Source: Methylosarcina fibrata AML-C10
GTDB lineage: Bacteria > Pseudomonadota > Gammaproteobacteria > Methylococcales > Methylomonadaceae
Length of the DNA stretch: 64,000 bases
Direction: 5' to 3'
Assembly (NCBI RefSeq): GCF_000372865.1
Contig: NZ_KB889965.1
Coordinates: forward strand, 3,927,786 to 3,991,785
Shown here: positions 28,456 to 37,512 of the stretch, in pieces
Position numbering within the stretch: position 1 is the stretch's first letter
Layout: the number at the start of each line of letters is the position of its first letter
Program-made: the position numbers and the translations under genes
The notes under the pieces: model-generated
Databases searched by the model: none
What the model was told of the DNA's origin: nothing
Seen by the model: only the letters and a program-made list of their open reading frames with translations

Positions 28456-29268
28456 CTACAATTTGACCAACACCTCACCTCGCCCCATCTCCGCCATATC
28501 CCCAGCATAGCGCCGCACGCGATTAAATCCAGCCGCTGTATCGGCAAAGCGCGAGTTCAGGCTTTTGAACGAAGCGAAAAGCATCGGCAAAAATCCCAAC
28601 GTATGCGCGCCGCAGTCGTTGAAGCTGGCTGGAAACTGCGGCGGGTTCCACAAGAGCAGGGTGCCGCGGCGCATCGCGTAGCCGAGGTAGCGGCCGGTCT
28701 GGCCCATGACGGCGATGGTGCCGGCGGTCATTCTGGAACCGCAGTAGTCGCCGGCGTTGCCTTCGATCAGGATCGTGCCGCGGCGCATGTGGTCGCCGAC
28801 GCGCTCGCCGACATTGCCCCGGACCAGGATCAGCCCGCCTTTCATGCCCATTTTGTTGCCGGGCAAGGCGCCGCCGAGAAAGTCGCCGGCGTCGCCATCG
28901 ATTTCGAGCGTGCCTTTTTTCATTTCGCAGGCGGCGTAGAGGCCGGCATTGCCGGTAACGCGGATATTGCCGGCCTTCATGCCCATGCCGAGATAGGCGC
29001 CGGCGTCGCCTTCGACTTTAATGCGGCCGCCGTTCAGCTCCTTGCCGATGAAGTCGAGCTTGCCGAAGCTGTTTTTGATCACGATGTTCTGAGCATCCCC
29101 GCCGGTTATGCTGAACAGCGCATCGACGCGCAGTCTGACCTTGCCGGATTGCAGTTCGAGCGCCGCGATTTCGGAAATTTCCTTGCCTTCGAGGTTCTGG
29201 CAGACCAGAGGCGACAGATCGACGCGCTGGTCGGGACGGTGTTTCAACGTAAACGTCAATGCGCTCAT
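28456..29268 (-). CDS. fhcC: Formyltransferase/hydrolase complex subunit C
   Basis: A 270-residue protein of the formylmethanofuran dehydrogenase subunit C family. It consists largely of a repetitive glycine-rich beta helix with the recurring pattern AGxxxGxxMxxGxIxVxGxAG (for example GDAGAYLGMGMKAG, GDAGDFLGGALPG, GNAGDYCGSRMTAG), as in the glutamate synthase GXGXG fold. In methylotrophs Fhc hydrolyses the formyl carrier after transfer from tetrahydromethanopterin, releasing formate. Its start overlaps the end of fhcD by 4 bases. Confidence 0.95.
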   Translation of the reverse strand: MSALTFTLKHRPDQRVDLSPLVCQNLEGKEISEIAALELQSGKVRLRVDALFSITGGDAQNIVIKNSFGKLDFIGKELNGGRIKVEGDAGAYLGMGMKAGNIRVTGNAGLYAACEMKKGTLEIDGDAGDFLGGALPGNKMGMKGGLILVRGNVGERVGDHMRRGTILIEGNAGDYCGSRMTAGTIAVMGQTGRYLGYAMRRGTLLLWNPPQFPASFNDCGAHTLGFLPMLFASFKSLNSRFADTAAGFNRVRRYAGDMAEMGRGEVLVKL

Positions 29269-30161
29269 GCCATGATCTCCTGCAGATGAAAATGAAACGG
29301 TCCGAGTTTGCCTCCGTAATTGCCAGCGCTGATGCGGGTGATGCCGTGTTCCGCGCCGAGATCGCAGACGGCCTGGATGCCGACGCGCATCGCCTTATTG
29401 ATATCCTCCTTGGTCAGGCCGTCGATGACGATTTCCATCACCGATTCGACTTCCGGGGACAATTCTGTCTGGGTCATGCCTTTCAGGGTTGGGCAGAACG
29501 CATCATTGGTCGAGGCGCCGAGCGCCTTGTATTTGGAGCCGACTTTCGAGCCGGAACGCACGACTCCGCCAGGGAACGGCATGATCACGTTCGGTACCTG
29601 GCGCATCGCCTCGATCGCCGCTTCGCAGGCGGCCAGAGCTTCGGGTTGCGATTTGGCCAGCACCAGGAAGTTGCCGCCGCCGATCGCATCGACCTGAGCT
29701 GTGGTCGCTTCGGCCAGGAATTCGCCGTCCATCACCGGGATGCGCCAGTAACGCTTGCCGCCGATCTGTTTCGAGACCTGAAAGCCGTCGCCGAAATAGC
29801 GCAGGTTTTTGCCCAAAGGAATCGGCTTGCCGCCTTCGATGCCGGCGAACAGCGCCGAAGTCGGGGAGGTCAGCACGCATTGCCCGGCGCGGGTTTCGAG
29901 TTGCTTCGCGAGACCCTTGCCGCCCATCGCGAAGATCATGATCGAGACGCCGGGCCGTCCGTCCGGCGTCTCGGACGGATCGAGCACCCGTTCGATGCCG
30001 GCCTCGCAGCCGCAGGCGATCACCGAGGTCGCGAAACCGGTCATCGCCTGGGCGGAAATCATCGCCCATTTTTCGTTCTGCGCGGTGATGATCGCGCGCG
30101 TCGCCTTCATCGGAAATGCTTCCGCGAAGGTTGCATCTATCGTTACGCCGTTAATAATCAT
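29265..30161 (-). CDS. fhcD: Formylmethanofuran-tetrahydromethanopterin formyltransferase
   Basis: A 298-residue protein, the normal length for Ftr/FhcD. Recognisable family sequence includes the N-terminus MIINGVTIDATFAEAFPMKA, the stretch SVIACGCEAGIE, FPGGVVRSGSKVGSKYK and the end GKLGPFHFHLQEI. It moves the formyl group between tetrahydromethanopterin and the methanofuran-type cofactor, within the Fhc complex. Its start overlaps the end of an inserted DUF2442 gene by 4 bases (ATGA), so its translation may now be coupled to that gene. Confidence 0.96.
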   Translation of the reverse strand: MIINGVTIDATFAEAFPMKATRAIITAQNEKWAMISAQAMTGFATSVIACGCEAGIERVLDPSETPDGRPGVSIMIFAMGGKGLAKQLETRAGQCVLTSPTSALFAGIEGGKPIPLGKNLRYFGDGFQVSKQIGGKRYWRIPVMDGEFLAEATTAQVDAIGGGNFLVLAKSQPEALAACEAAIEAMRQVPNVIMPFPGGVVRSGSKVGSKYKALGASTNDAFCPTLKGMTQTELSPEVESVMEIVIDGLTKEDINKAMRVGIQAVCDLGAEHGITRISAGNYGGKLGPFHFHLQEIMA

Positions 30162-30454
30162 GCTTGATACTCTTTTTCAGTGTTCTTTTCATTGTATTGA
30201 ACCCAATCGATGCGTTTTCCGGTCGCTCTTTCATACAGAGTTTCCGGCGAAACATCGAAACCGCAATCCCAGACGACAGTTGCCCATTCATCCAAAGTGA
30301 AGGATTTGAAACGATTGATATCCCTTAATGGCGCGGCGGCATCGTACTTGAAAACCAGATCCTGTAGATCGACATCGCCCGATTCACCGGTATTGAAAAC
30401 CAGTCTCAAACGATATGCATCAAGATATGTGGCTGTTTTTACGCTGACAATCAT
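30158..30454 (-). CDS. DUF2442 domain protein
   Basis: A 98-residue protein matching the DUF2442 pattern (ATYLDAYRLRLVFNTGESGDVDL, then FKSFTLDEWATVVWDCG and DVSPETLYE). The family is small, often paired with DUF4160, and often suspected to be part of toxin-antitoxin-like or mobile pairs; no function is established. The DUF4160 gene ends 4 bases upstream, and its own stop overlaps the fhcD start. Confidence 0.85.
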   Translation of the reverse strand: MIVSVKTATYLDAYRLRLVFNTGESGDVDLQDLVFKYDAAAPLRDINRFKSFTLDEWATVVWDCGFDVSPETLYERATGKRIDWVQYNEKNTEKEYQA

Positions 30455-30458
30455 ATTC

Positions 30459-30707
30459 TTACACTAATGGTTTGATTTTATGGAAATCCTTGGTATGCCA
30501 CATTTTCAATAATTCGGGTTGATGAAGCTCCGCCCATTCTTCAACCAATCCGCGAACTTTTCCCGGCAGATGGCCCGCCAGGATATTCAACGATTCGATT
30601 GCCACCACAGCCTTGTATTCGTTGTATTTGACGTGAAAATGCGGCGGATTGTGTTCATCAAAATACATAAAAATGACAATGCCAAGAAATCGGCTTATTT
30701 CGGGCAT
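30459..30707 (-). CDS. DUF4160 domain protein
   Basis: An 82-residue protein typical of DUF4160: MPEISRFLGIVIFMYFDEHNPPHFHVKY with the conserved His-rich HNPPHFH segment, then a helix ending VEEWAELHQPELL. The family normally precedes DUF2442, as here. The pair sits between fhcA and fhcD, in the same direction and without an evident promoter. Confidence 0.88.
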   Translation of the reverse strand: MPEISRFLGIVIFMYFDEHNPPHFHVKYNEYKAVVAIESLNILAGHLPGKVRGLVEEWAELHQPELLKMWHTKDFHKIKPLV

Positions 30708-30733
30708 GTAACGTTCTCGAGTCTCCTAAAGCC

Positions 30734-32398
30734 CTAAACACGTTCTTTCAACGGATGCGCGCTAATACTGCCTCGCCCGTCTTCGGTGATTTCGTCGTCG
30801 CTGATCTTGAAATTGCCGAGCTTCATCGTCAGATAGCGGTCGAAATAGTCCTTCAGGCCCTTCTCGACCGACGGGTCGAAATCGGGCTTGACCACGTGAG
30901 TGGTTCCCCACTTCGTAGCGATCACCTTGCCGTCTTGGACAACCAGATCGCCATCCTTGAATACGTAATCGGGCTTTTCGAACATCTTTTCCCGGTCGGC
31001 ATTGTCGGTGTAGACCGTGACGTCGGCCCAGTTGCCGGGGCTGAGTCCGCCGCGATCGTGCAGTCCGATCAACCGGGCCGCGCCGGCGCGGGTCATGATC
31101 GCGATTTCCTGCATTGTGTATTCGCGGTCGATCGAGGCCAGCGTCGTCATTTTCTGCGCTTCGGGATGAATCGTCGCCAGCATGTCGTTACGGAACGACT
31201 TGTCCATCAACAGGCGGATCAGGTGCGGGTAGCTGGTGAACGGCGCGCCGTTCGGATGGTCGGTGGTCAGAAAGATGCGCCATGGATCGTCGACGAGCAA
31301 AAAGGTTTCGAGGCCGATCGCCCATTGCAGCGCGTTGACGAAGTTCTGGTCGCGGTATTTGAACGGCACGACGCCGCAGCCGGCGTCGCACTCGATGTCC
31401 ATCGTGACCCACTTGTTCGGATTCGCGAACTTGTGATTCGCGTGCTGACGCATGTTGTCGCCGGACGCCGTGACGGTCTGCCCGAACAGGATCTGACCGA
31501 CGTCGATCGTGATGTTCTTGTGCTTGTTCACCGCTTCGGCGATCTTTGCCGCGCCGGAGGAAAATTTGAAGTCGCCTTCGGTGCCGTAGCTATGGAACTG
31601 GATGTGCGTCAGGTGCATCGGCAGGCCGCCGATCCCTTCGATCGTGTTCAGCGTCGTTTCCATGTTGCCGGGCACTCCGAGGTTGCAGCCGTGCACGTGC
31701 AAAGGATGCGGCACGCCGAGCTCCTTGACCGCGGTCGCCAGCGTTTGCAGAATCTGCCTCGGGGTCACGCCGTAATGGCTGTTTTGCTCGTCCAGATCAA
31801 GCTTGCGTTGATTGAACTTGAACGCGCTGATGCCGCCGGGATTCACGACCTTGATGCCGATCGCTTTGGCGGCCTGCATCGTCCAGGCGACATAGTCGTT
31901 GACGGCTTTCTGATCTTTCCTGGCGGTCAGCAGGCGCAAGAGGTAATCGTCGCTGCCGAGCATGACGTAGCCGCCTTTGTCCAGAATCGGGATGTCCGCC
32001 ATTTCCATGTGTGCCTGGCGCGCGTTGACCGGCAGCACCGCCGGTTCGAAGCCGGCCGTGTAGCCCATTTCGGCGTAGCGGTAGCCGGTCACGAAGGTGC
32101 TCGGCATCGCGTGGCCGCAGCCGGATCTTGTGCATTCGGTGCGGGCGATCGGGTCCTGACGGTGGTCTTCGGGCAGCATCGTCCGGGCGATGGTGCCCTT
32201 GCCGCCGCCGATGTGCGTGTGCATGTCGATCGCGCCGGACATGACCACCTTGCCTTTCAGATCGTATTCCCGGTCGATCGGGACGTCCTTCGCGGGCTTC
32301 TTGACGATGCGCCCGTCCTGAATGTAAATGTCTTGTTTTTTTCCCTCGATCCCGGCGGCAGGATCATAGATGGTTCCGCCAGTGAGTTTGATCAGCAT
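30734..32398 (-). CDS. fhcA: Formyltransferase/hydrolase complex subunit A
   Basis: A 554-residue amidohydrolase-fold protein of the FmdA/FwdA/FhcA family. The metal motif DMHTHIGGGK is near residue 60, with later conserved segments HVHGCNLGVPGN, HLTHIQFHSYG, LTTDHPNGAPF and ARLIGLHDRGGLSPG. It is the probable hydrolytic subunit that releases formate. I chose the ATG at 32398 because GAGG sits 7 bases upstream. A longer form from 32413 adds five residues. The chosen start overlaps the fhcB end by 7 bases. Confidence 0.95.
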   Translation of the reverse strand: MLIKLTGGTIYDPAAGIEGKKQDIYIQDGRIVKKPAKDVPIDREYDLKGKVVMSGAIDMHTHIGGGKGTIARTMLPEDHRQDPIARTECTRSGCGHAMPSTFVTGYRYAEMGYTAGFEPAVLPVNARQAHMEMADIPILDKGGYVMLGSDDYLLRLLTARKDQKAVNDYVAWTMQAAKAIGIKVVNPGGISAFKFNQRKLDLDEQNSHYGVTPRQILQTLATAVKELGVPHPLHVHGCNLGVPGNMETTLNTIEGIGGLPMHLTHIQFHSYGTEGDFKFSSGAAKIAEAVNKHKNITIDVGQILFGQTVTASGDNMRQHANHKFANPNKWVTMDIECDAGCGVVPFKYRDQNFVNALQWAIGLETFLLVDDPWRIFLTTDHPNGAPFTSYPHLIRLLMDKSFRNDMLATIHPEAQKMTTLASIDREYTMQEIAIMTRAGAARLIGLHDRGGLSPGNWADVTVYTDNADREKMFEKPDYVFKDGDLVVQDGKVIATKWGTTHVVKPDFDPSVEKGLKDYFDRYLTMKLGNFKISDDEITEDGRGSISAHPLKERV

Positions 32399-33669
32399 TG
32401 AGTTGCCTCGCATAAAGCGTGTTCAATCGCATGGAGCGCGTCGGCCGTGCTGGGCAGGCCCGAGTCGCGCAATTTTTTCAGACGTATCGCCACGACGTTG
32501 TCCATCCGGTAGGCGTGTCCGGCATGATCGATGCCGGGGGTGCCCACCGGAATGAAGACGTCGGGTTCTTTGGCAAAGGTCATGCCGGAGCGGCCGATCA
32601 CGATCGTCGGCAGATGGTCGGTCGGGGGGACGGCTTGGGCGTTGAACGCCTGCACCCAGACCAGCGCATCGGCCTCGCCGCCGGCGATCAGCTCGTTGGC
32701 GTCGTTCAGGAAAGGGTCGTATTCGGGATAGCCGCGCGAAAAACGGAGGCGCGCGGGATAACCGGTAGTCCAGCCGCAAACCTGGTTCGCGGTCTGGTCG
32801 CCTTCCTTGCCGCCCAGAGGCAATCCGGAGCAGCGGGTATTCATGTCGTTGAGTTCCTTGATCATCTCCGACAGCGTCTGAACGGTCAGTTCGGCCTGGC
32901 GGAACGCCAAGGCTCCCGCCGCCCAGGTTACGACGCTGTAGCGCGCGGCCTTCAATTGCTCGGCAATCGTCTTCAACTCGGAGACCGCGATGCCTGCAAC
33001 CGATTCCGCCTGAACGGGACGGCCTTTGACCAGGGCCCGAAGGACCGAGGTGACTTCCGGAAGGTCCGCATCATTGCAGCTCAGGACTTTCGGAGCCTGG
33101 CCTTTCGGCGAAGTCGACGCATTGCCGGAAGGCGACTTGCCCAGATAAATCACCTGCCGGCCTGCGGTGTCGTCGAGAAACATCGCTTCGGAATTCCACA
33201 GGTGGCGCTCGAAAAAACGCGGCGCGAACGCTTCCGGATCGGTGCCGACGACCAATAGAAGATCGCAGCGGTTTTTGACTTCGGCCAGCGTAGTGTTCAT
33301 CCAGCCCGAATCCTGCACTACCAGAAGATTGTTGCGGGCGGCCGAGAAATTCATGTTGTCGACCACGGCTCCGCAGCGGTCCGCCAGCGCCAGCAAGGCC
33401 CGCATGCCGTTGACGTCGGTCGCGCAGCCGCCGATCACCGGCAGCCTGGTATTTTTCAGCAGGGCCGCGGCTTTTTGCGCCGCCGCTTCCAGACTGACTT
33501 CCTTGCCGCCGGCACGGGGGCTGATATCGGTAATGGGCTGTTCGAATGCGGGCGTATTCACTGCGCAACCGTTGGCCGTCACTTTCACCGTCCGGCCGTC
33601 GATCCGGACCGCCAGATCGTCGGTGCCGATTCCGCAAAAAGGACTCGGTACTTCTTTTATCTCAGTCAT
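32392..33669 (-). CDS. fhcB: Formyltransferase/hydrolase complex subunit B
   Basis: A 425-residue protein related to the molybdopterin-enzyme-like subunit B of formylmethanofuran dehydrogenase. Family features include the start CPFCGIGTDDL-like segment (PSPFCGIGTDDLAVR), CATDVNGMRALLALADRCGAVVD and TVQTLSEMIKELNDMNTRC. In aerobic methylotrophs this subunit lacks the redox cofactors and serves as a complex scaffold. It is the first gene of the leftward operon; the 170 bases before it (33670-33839) should hold the operon promoter. Confidence 0.94.
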   Translation of the reverse strand: MTEIKEVPSPFCGIGTDDLAVRIDGRTVKVTANGCAVNTPAFEQPITDISPRAGGKEVSLEAAAQKAAALLKNTRLPVIGGCATDVNGMRALLALADRCGAVVDNMNFSAARNNLLVVQDSGWMNTTLAEVKNRCDLLLVVGTDPEAFAPRFFERHLWNSEAMFLDDTAGRQVIYLGKSPSGNASTSPKGQAPKVLSCNDADLPEVTSVLRALVKGRPVQAESVAGIAVSELKTIAEQLKAARYSVVTWAAGALAFRQAELTVQTLSEMIKELNDMNTRCSGLPLGGKEGDQTANQVCGWTTGYPARLRFSRGYPEYDPFLNDANELIAGGEADALVWVQAFNAQAVPPTDHLPTIVIGRSGMTFAKEPDVFIPVGTPGIDHAGHAYRMDNVVAIRLKKLRDSGLPSTADALHAIEHALCEATQC

Positions 33670-33839
33670 TCGATATCTCTCTTGCTAATTACTGTAGACA
33701 GGATCAATGGATTTACGTAATCGATCTAACCTATTATTCTAACCCGAATGACGGCCTCTGTCCCAATAAACAGAGCCTGCCGCCATCTGATTTTTGGCCT
33801 GAATGAAAAAGATTTTTCCCTATCCTGAGAGTCCCGCCG

Positions 33840-34320
33840 TTGCAAAAATATCCTGTTTCGCTCTTTATTTTCCGCCGGGATCTGCGGCTTTACGACAATA
33901 CGGCCTTGAACGAAGCGCTCAGAGCGTCCGGTCAGGTCGTTCCCTGCTTCATCTTTGATCCTCGCCAGATCGAGCCTTATCCCTATCAAAGTGCGCCCGG
34001 ATTGCAGTTCATGCTGCAAAGTCTTCAAGATCTGCGGGAGCAACTTCAGGCGCGGGGAGCGGAGCTCACCATCCGGCACGGCTTGCCGGAAGAAGTCGTT
34101 CGGCAGGCTGTAATCCAATCAAAGATCGCTGCCGTTTTTTGAATCGGGATTATACGCCGTTCAGCCGGCAACGGGATGAGGCCATTTTGCAGTTGTGCCG
34201 CACGCTCGGCATCGATTGCCATGTTCTGTCCGATGCGCTGCTGAACGAGCCGGAAGAAGTTCTCAAGAGCGATCAAACTCCGTACCAGGCGGGCTTTCAA
34301 AGGATTTTAAAGCCGGTTGA
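33840..34320 (+). pseudogene. phr: Truncated, frameshifted deoxyribodipyrimidine photolyase
   Basis: The first 100 residues match the photolyase N-terminal antenna domain (LFIFRRDLRLYDNTALNEAL, FDPRQIEPYPYQSAP). At 34138 the frame stops just where the family reads VFWNRDYTPFSRQRD: one base has been lost from TTT-TGG-AAT. The next frame continues NRDYTPFSRQRDEAI and runs to about 34310. There the sequence ends in the cobU 3' end. A full photolyase has about 470 residues, so some two thirds are missing. The first frame opens at TTG. Confidence 0.85.
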
Positions 34321-34321
34321 T

Positions 34322-34819
34322 TTATTTCATCGCGATTTTGCAGCCGGCGCTGCAAAAGAACACCCGGTCGCAATAACGGCCCATCAGTTGCGCAGCCTTG
34401 CCGGATAAATCGACGAAGCGCCGGGCCAACGGATTGTCGGGAATGATGCCGAGCCCGACGTCGTTGTGCACCAGCACCATCGGGCACGGCAGATGCATCA
34501 CCGCGTTCAGCTCCTGCAGAATCTCGGCGTCGGAGGACTCGTGATACAGCCGGTTGTTCAGCCACATCGAGACGCATTCGACCAGGACCGGGCCGGGGCA
34601 ACGCTCGATCGCGGCAAACAGCCGAAGCGGCTCCTCGACGGTGACGAACCGGTCCCGGCGCCGTTCCCGATGGACCCGGATCCGTTCCCTCATTTCGTCG
34701 TCGATGAACTCGGTCGTCGCCAGATAATACGGCTTGTTCTCTCCGGCGTTTTCCAGAATGTAGGCTTCCGCCAGACGCGACTTGCCGCTTTTGATGCCGC
34801 CGGTAAACAAGGTCTTCAC
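34322..34819 (-). CDS. cobU: Adenosylcobinamide kinase/guanylyltransferase
   Basis: A 165-residue protein with the CobU P-loop GGIKSGKSR at residues 7-15, and the family motifs HRERRRDRFVTVEEP (GMP-acceptor His region) and VLVECVSMWLNNRL. It phosphorylates adenosylcobinamide and transfers GMP, to make adenosylcobinamide-GDP in the nucleotide loop pathway. The start is GTG, overlapping the cobQ stop (GTGA). It closes the leftward cobS-cobC-cobQ-cobU run. Confidence 0.94.
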   Translation of the reverse strand: MKTLFTGGIKSGKSRLAEAYILENAGENKPYYLATTEFIDDEMRERIRVHRERRRDRFVTVEEPLRLFAAIERCPGPVLVECVSMWLNNRLYHESSDAEILQELNAVMHLPCPMVLVHNDVGLGIIPDNPLARRFVDLSGKAAQLMGRYCDRVFFCSAGCKIAMK

Positions 34820-36210
34820 AACGCCTCCAGAATGCGGGCGACGTCGACGTGGGCTTCGACCATCGCGGTGAACCGGTCGATTTCCGCTTCCCGGTACGCT
34901 TTATAGGCATAGCCCCGGTACTCGGGATGGAGGCTCCCGAAATACTCGCCGCGAAAGGCGTCGTCGTCGAACACGCCATGGACGTGCGTGCCGGCGATGC
35001 GGCCCCGCTGGTAAAACAGAGGGTATTTTTCCAGCCGTCCACAGTGAATTTCATAACCGGGAATGGTCAGGCCGGAAAACAGCGAATATTTTCCGCGCGC
35101 CAGAATTTTCGGAGTCCGGTACACCACCGTGTCGTCGATCAGGCCCAGACCGGCCTCGCTGCCCGGCGTGTCATGCTCGACGGCGTCCGGATCGTGCAGG
35201 GTTTGGCAGAGCATTTGGTAGCCGCCGCACAGCCCGAACACAGGCTTGCCGAATTGTCGTATCGCGTCGAACAGACCGTTTTGCTTCAGCCAGCGGAGAT
35301 CGCGGATAACCGTTTTGCTGCCGGGCAGGAGGACCATGTCGAAGCCCTCCAGAGGATGGTAGCCGTCGATCAGCTCGATGCGCAGCTCGGCATCGCTCAT
35401 CAGCACGTCGAGATCGTTGTAATTGCTGAGCCCCGGATAAGCGATCACGGCCACGCGGATCAACGCGCGGCCGAGGCGCTGCCGGTAATTGCAGAGCGAC
35501 TGGGAGTCTTCCATGTCGATGTTGAGCGGCCGATAGGGCACGACGCCCAGTACCGGCACGCCGAAGCGCTCCCGGATGATTTTTTCCCCGTCCTCGAAAA
35601 AGCGGCGGTCGCCCCGGAATTTATTGACGATGACGCCGATCGTATTCGCCCGTATGCCGGGCTCCATCAAGGCCAGCGTGCCGTAGATCGAGGCAAATAC
35701 GCCGCCGCGTTCGATGTCGGCGACCAGAATGTTCCGAGTATCGTACGTCTTGGCAATGAAAGTATTCGACAGATCCTTGTGCAGCAGATTCAGCTCGACC
35801 GGCGAGCCCGCGCCTTCGGCGACGACCAGATCGTAGTCTTGCAGCAGGCGGGAAAACGCGATTTTAACCTGCGCTTCGAGCAATCCGATCCGCCGGTAAT
35901 AATCGGCGATCGACTGGTTCTGATGGACCTGGCCGTTGACGATGACCTGCACCGAGCCCTCGCCGTGCGACTTCAGCAATATCGGGTTGAACAGATGGCT
36001 GGGCTCGAGCCGGGCGGCTTCCGCCTGCAGGCACTGCGCTCTCGAAATCTCGCCGCCTTCGACGGTGACTCCGGAATTGTTCGATACGTTTTGCGCCTTG
36101 AACGGGGCCACTTTCAGCCCCCGGTCGGCGAAAAGCCGGCACAGGGCCATGACCAGCGTGGTTTTTCCGGCGTCCGAACCGGTGCCGAAAACGGCCAAGG
36201 GTTTCTTCAT
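34816..36210 (-). CDS. cobQ: Cobyric acid synthase
   Basis: A 464-residue glutamine-dependent amidotransferase. The N-terminal ATPase domain has FGTGSDAGKTTLVMALCR and PFKAQNVSNNS, and the C-terminal class I-like glutaminase domain has VFGLCGGYQML with the catalytic Cys, and HCGRLE and THVHGVFDDD toward the end. It amidates cobyrinic acid diamide to cobyric acid. Since the early corrin-ring genes are not in this window, the pathway cannot be judged complete here. It is coupled to cobC by an ATGA overlap. Confidence 0.95.
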   Translation of the reverse strand: MKKPLAVFGTGSDAGKTTLVMALCRLFADRGLKVAPFKAQNVSNNSGVTVEGGEISRAQCLQAEAARLEPSHLFNPILLKSHGEGSVQVIVNGQVHQNQSIADYYRRIGLLEAQVKIAFSRLLQDYDLVVAEGAGSPVELNLLHKDLSNTFIAKTYDTRNILVADIERGGVFASIYGTLALMEPGIRANTIGVIVNKFRGDRRFFEDGEKIIRERFGVPVLGVVPYRPLNIDMEDSQSLCNYRQRLGRALIRVAVIAYPGLSNYNDLDVLMSDAELRIELIDGYHPLEGFDMVLLPGSKTVIRDLRWLKQNGLFDAIRQFGKPVFGLCGGYQMLCQTLHDPDAVEHDTPGSEAGLGLIDDTVVYRTPKILARGKYSLFSGLTIPGYEIHCGRLEKYPLFYQRGRIAGTHVHGVFDDDAFRGEYFGSLHPEYRGYAYKAYREAEIDRFTAMVEAHVDVARILEAL

Positions 36211-36770
36211 CGGTTTAAATAGTCGATATGAGTGTAATCGGACTGATGTTGCAATTTGTGCACCGAGCCCGGATTGATGCGCAGTTGAAAGGCATTAGCC
36301 AAAGGCAGGGTCAGCACCCGTGCCAGCAAGGCCCGGATCGCGCCGGCGTGGGTGACGATCACGACCCGCTCGTAGGGCCGGGCCAGAAGCTCCTGCCAGA
36401 AGCTGCCGGTGCGCCGGTACAGATCGGTAAAGCTTTCGCCGCCCGGCGGCCCGACTTCGACAAAATGCTCGGTCCAGTAGCGCAGCCGGTCGGGCTCGAC
36501 GTCGTCGAACCGGCGCCCTTCCCAATCGCCGAAGTTCAGTTCCAGCAGACGGTCGTCGAGCGTCACGTCGTCCGACAGGGCTACGGCCAGTTGCCGGCAG
36601 CGGCTCAGCGGACTGCTGAAAACGGGCCAGTCCGAAGCGATTTCCGGCAATTTCGCCGAAAGTTGCCGGGCGTCTTCGGCAAAACTCTCCGCCAGCGCCA
36701 TGTCGGTCTGCCCGTAGCAAAGTCCGGATTCGGCCGCGGTGCGGGTATGCCGTATCAGATAAATGTCCAT
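36207..36770 (-). CDS. cobC: Alpha-ribazole phosphatase, histidine phosphatase family
   Basis: A 187-residue member of the phosphoglycerate-mutase-like family. The catalytic motif IRHTRT lies at residues 6-11, with LNFGDWEGRRFDDV and VVIVTHAGAIRALL typical of the family. In the cobalamin context it dephosphorylates alpha-ribazole phosphate or adenosylcobalamin phosphate. The ATG at 36770 starts the domain exactly and lies 16 bases inside the cobS 3' end. Confidence 0.92.
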   Translation of the reverse strand: MDIYLIRHTRTAAESGLCYGQTDMALAESFAEDARQLSAKLPEIASDWPVFSSPLSRCRQLAVALSDDVTLDDRLLELNFGDWEGRRFDDVEPDRLRYWTEHFVEVGPPGGESFTDLYRRTGSFWQELLARPYERVVIVTHAGAIRALLARVLTLPLANAFQLRINPGSVHKLQHQSDYTHIDYLNR

Positions 36771-37501
36771 AAGGCGCTGATGCTGAGATAAAACACGGAT
36801 TCTGCGACCTGCTGGCAGGCGCCGAGGCAATCGCCGGTATAGCCGCCGATGTGGCGGTGGCAATACCGGCCGAGCCACAAGGCGGCGATCAACACCGGCG
36901 GAACGGCCGCGAGGCTGGCTGCCGGCAGCCAGGCGAAAGGGATCAGTGCGAGGCCGGACGCGAAAACGAGATCGGAAAGTGCCGGGCGATAGGCCGCGGC
37001 GCCGCCTTTGCTGGTTTCTTCGCGGGCATAGCGGTAACGGTGCATCAGCAGCAACGGCATCAGCCGGCTGAGGCTGTGCCCCGCCAATAAAATCGACGGA
37101 ACGGCGGCGGACGGCATCGAGCCGAGCAGGCTGATTTTCAGCAGAAGCAGCAACAGAATCCCCAGCGTGCCGTAAACGCCGATCGCCGAATCCTTCATGA
37201 TTGCCAGAATGCGCTGCTTGCCGTAGCCGCCGCCGAAGCCGTCGCAGACGTCGGCGAAGCCGTCCTCGTGAAAAGCGCCGGTGAGTAAAATGCCGGCGAT
37301 CAGAGCGGCAAGGACCGCGACCGTTTGCGGCCAGACGAGGTCGGCCAGAGCAAAGGCCGCGGCCGAAAGTCCGCCGACCAGCCAGCCGATTGCGGGAAGA
37401 AAAACCGAGGCTTCCGGCAGCCTTCGATAATCCGGGGCCGGAGGACACGGCAGGCGCGTATAGTAACCCAGCGCCAGGAAAAACAGTTTCGGATGAGGCA
37501 T
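36755..37501 (-). CDS. cobS: Adenosylcobinamide-GDP ribazoletransferase
   Basis: A 248-residue inner-membrane enzyme, usual length for CobS. It has the signature GAFHEDGFADVCDGFGGG, several membrane helices and GGYTGDCLGACQQ near the end. It joins adenosylcobinamide-GDP with alpha-ribazole to complete the nucleotide loop. The ATG at 37501 (MPHPKLFFLALGYYTRLP) fits the family N-terminus; the longer frame to 37666 overlaps the AlbA_2 gene and is rejected. Confidence 0.94.
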   Translation of the reverse strand: MPHPKLFFLALGYYTRLPCPPAPDYRRLPEASVFLPAIGWLVGGLSAAAFALADLVWPQTVAVLAALIAGILLTGAFHEDGFADVCDGFGGGYGKQRILAIMKDSAIGVYGTLGILLLLLLKISLLGSMPSAAVPSILLAGHSLSRLMPLLLMHRYRYAREETSKGGAAAYRPALSDLVFASGLALIPFAWLPAASLAAVPPVLIAALWLGRYCHRHIGGYTGDCLGACQQVAESVFYLSISALWTFI

Positions 37502-37512
37502 CGTCGGCGAAT

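Noticed and set aside
30755-32401. 548-codon plus-strand frame opposite fhcA
   Set aside because: A shadow of the fhcA gene, whose family identity is certain.
34849-36222. 457-codon plus-strand frame opposite cobQ
   Set aside because: A shadow frame; CobQ motifs on the minus strand are unambiguous.
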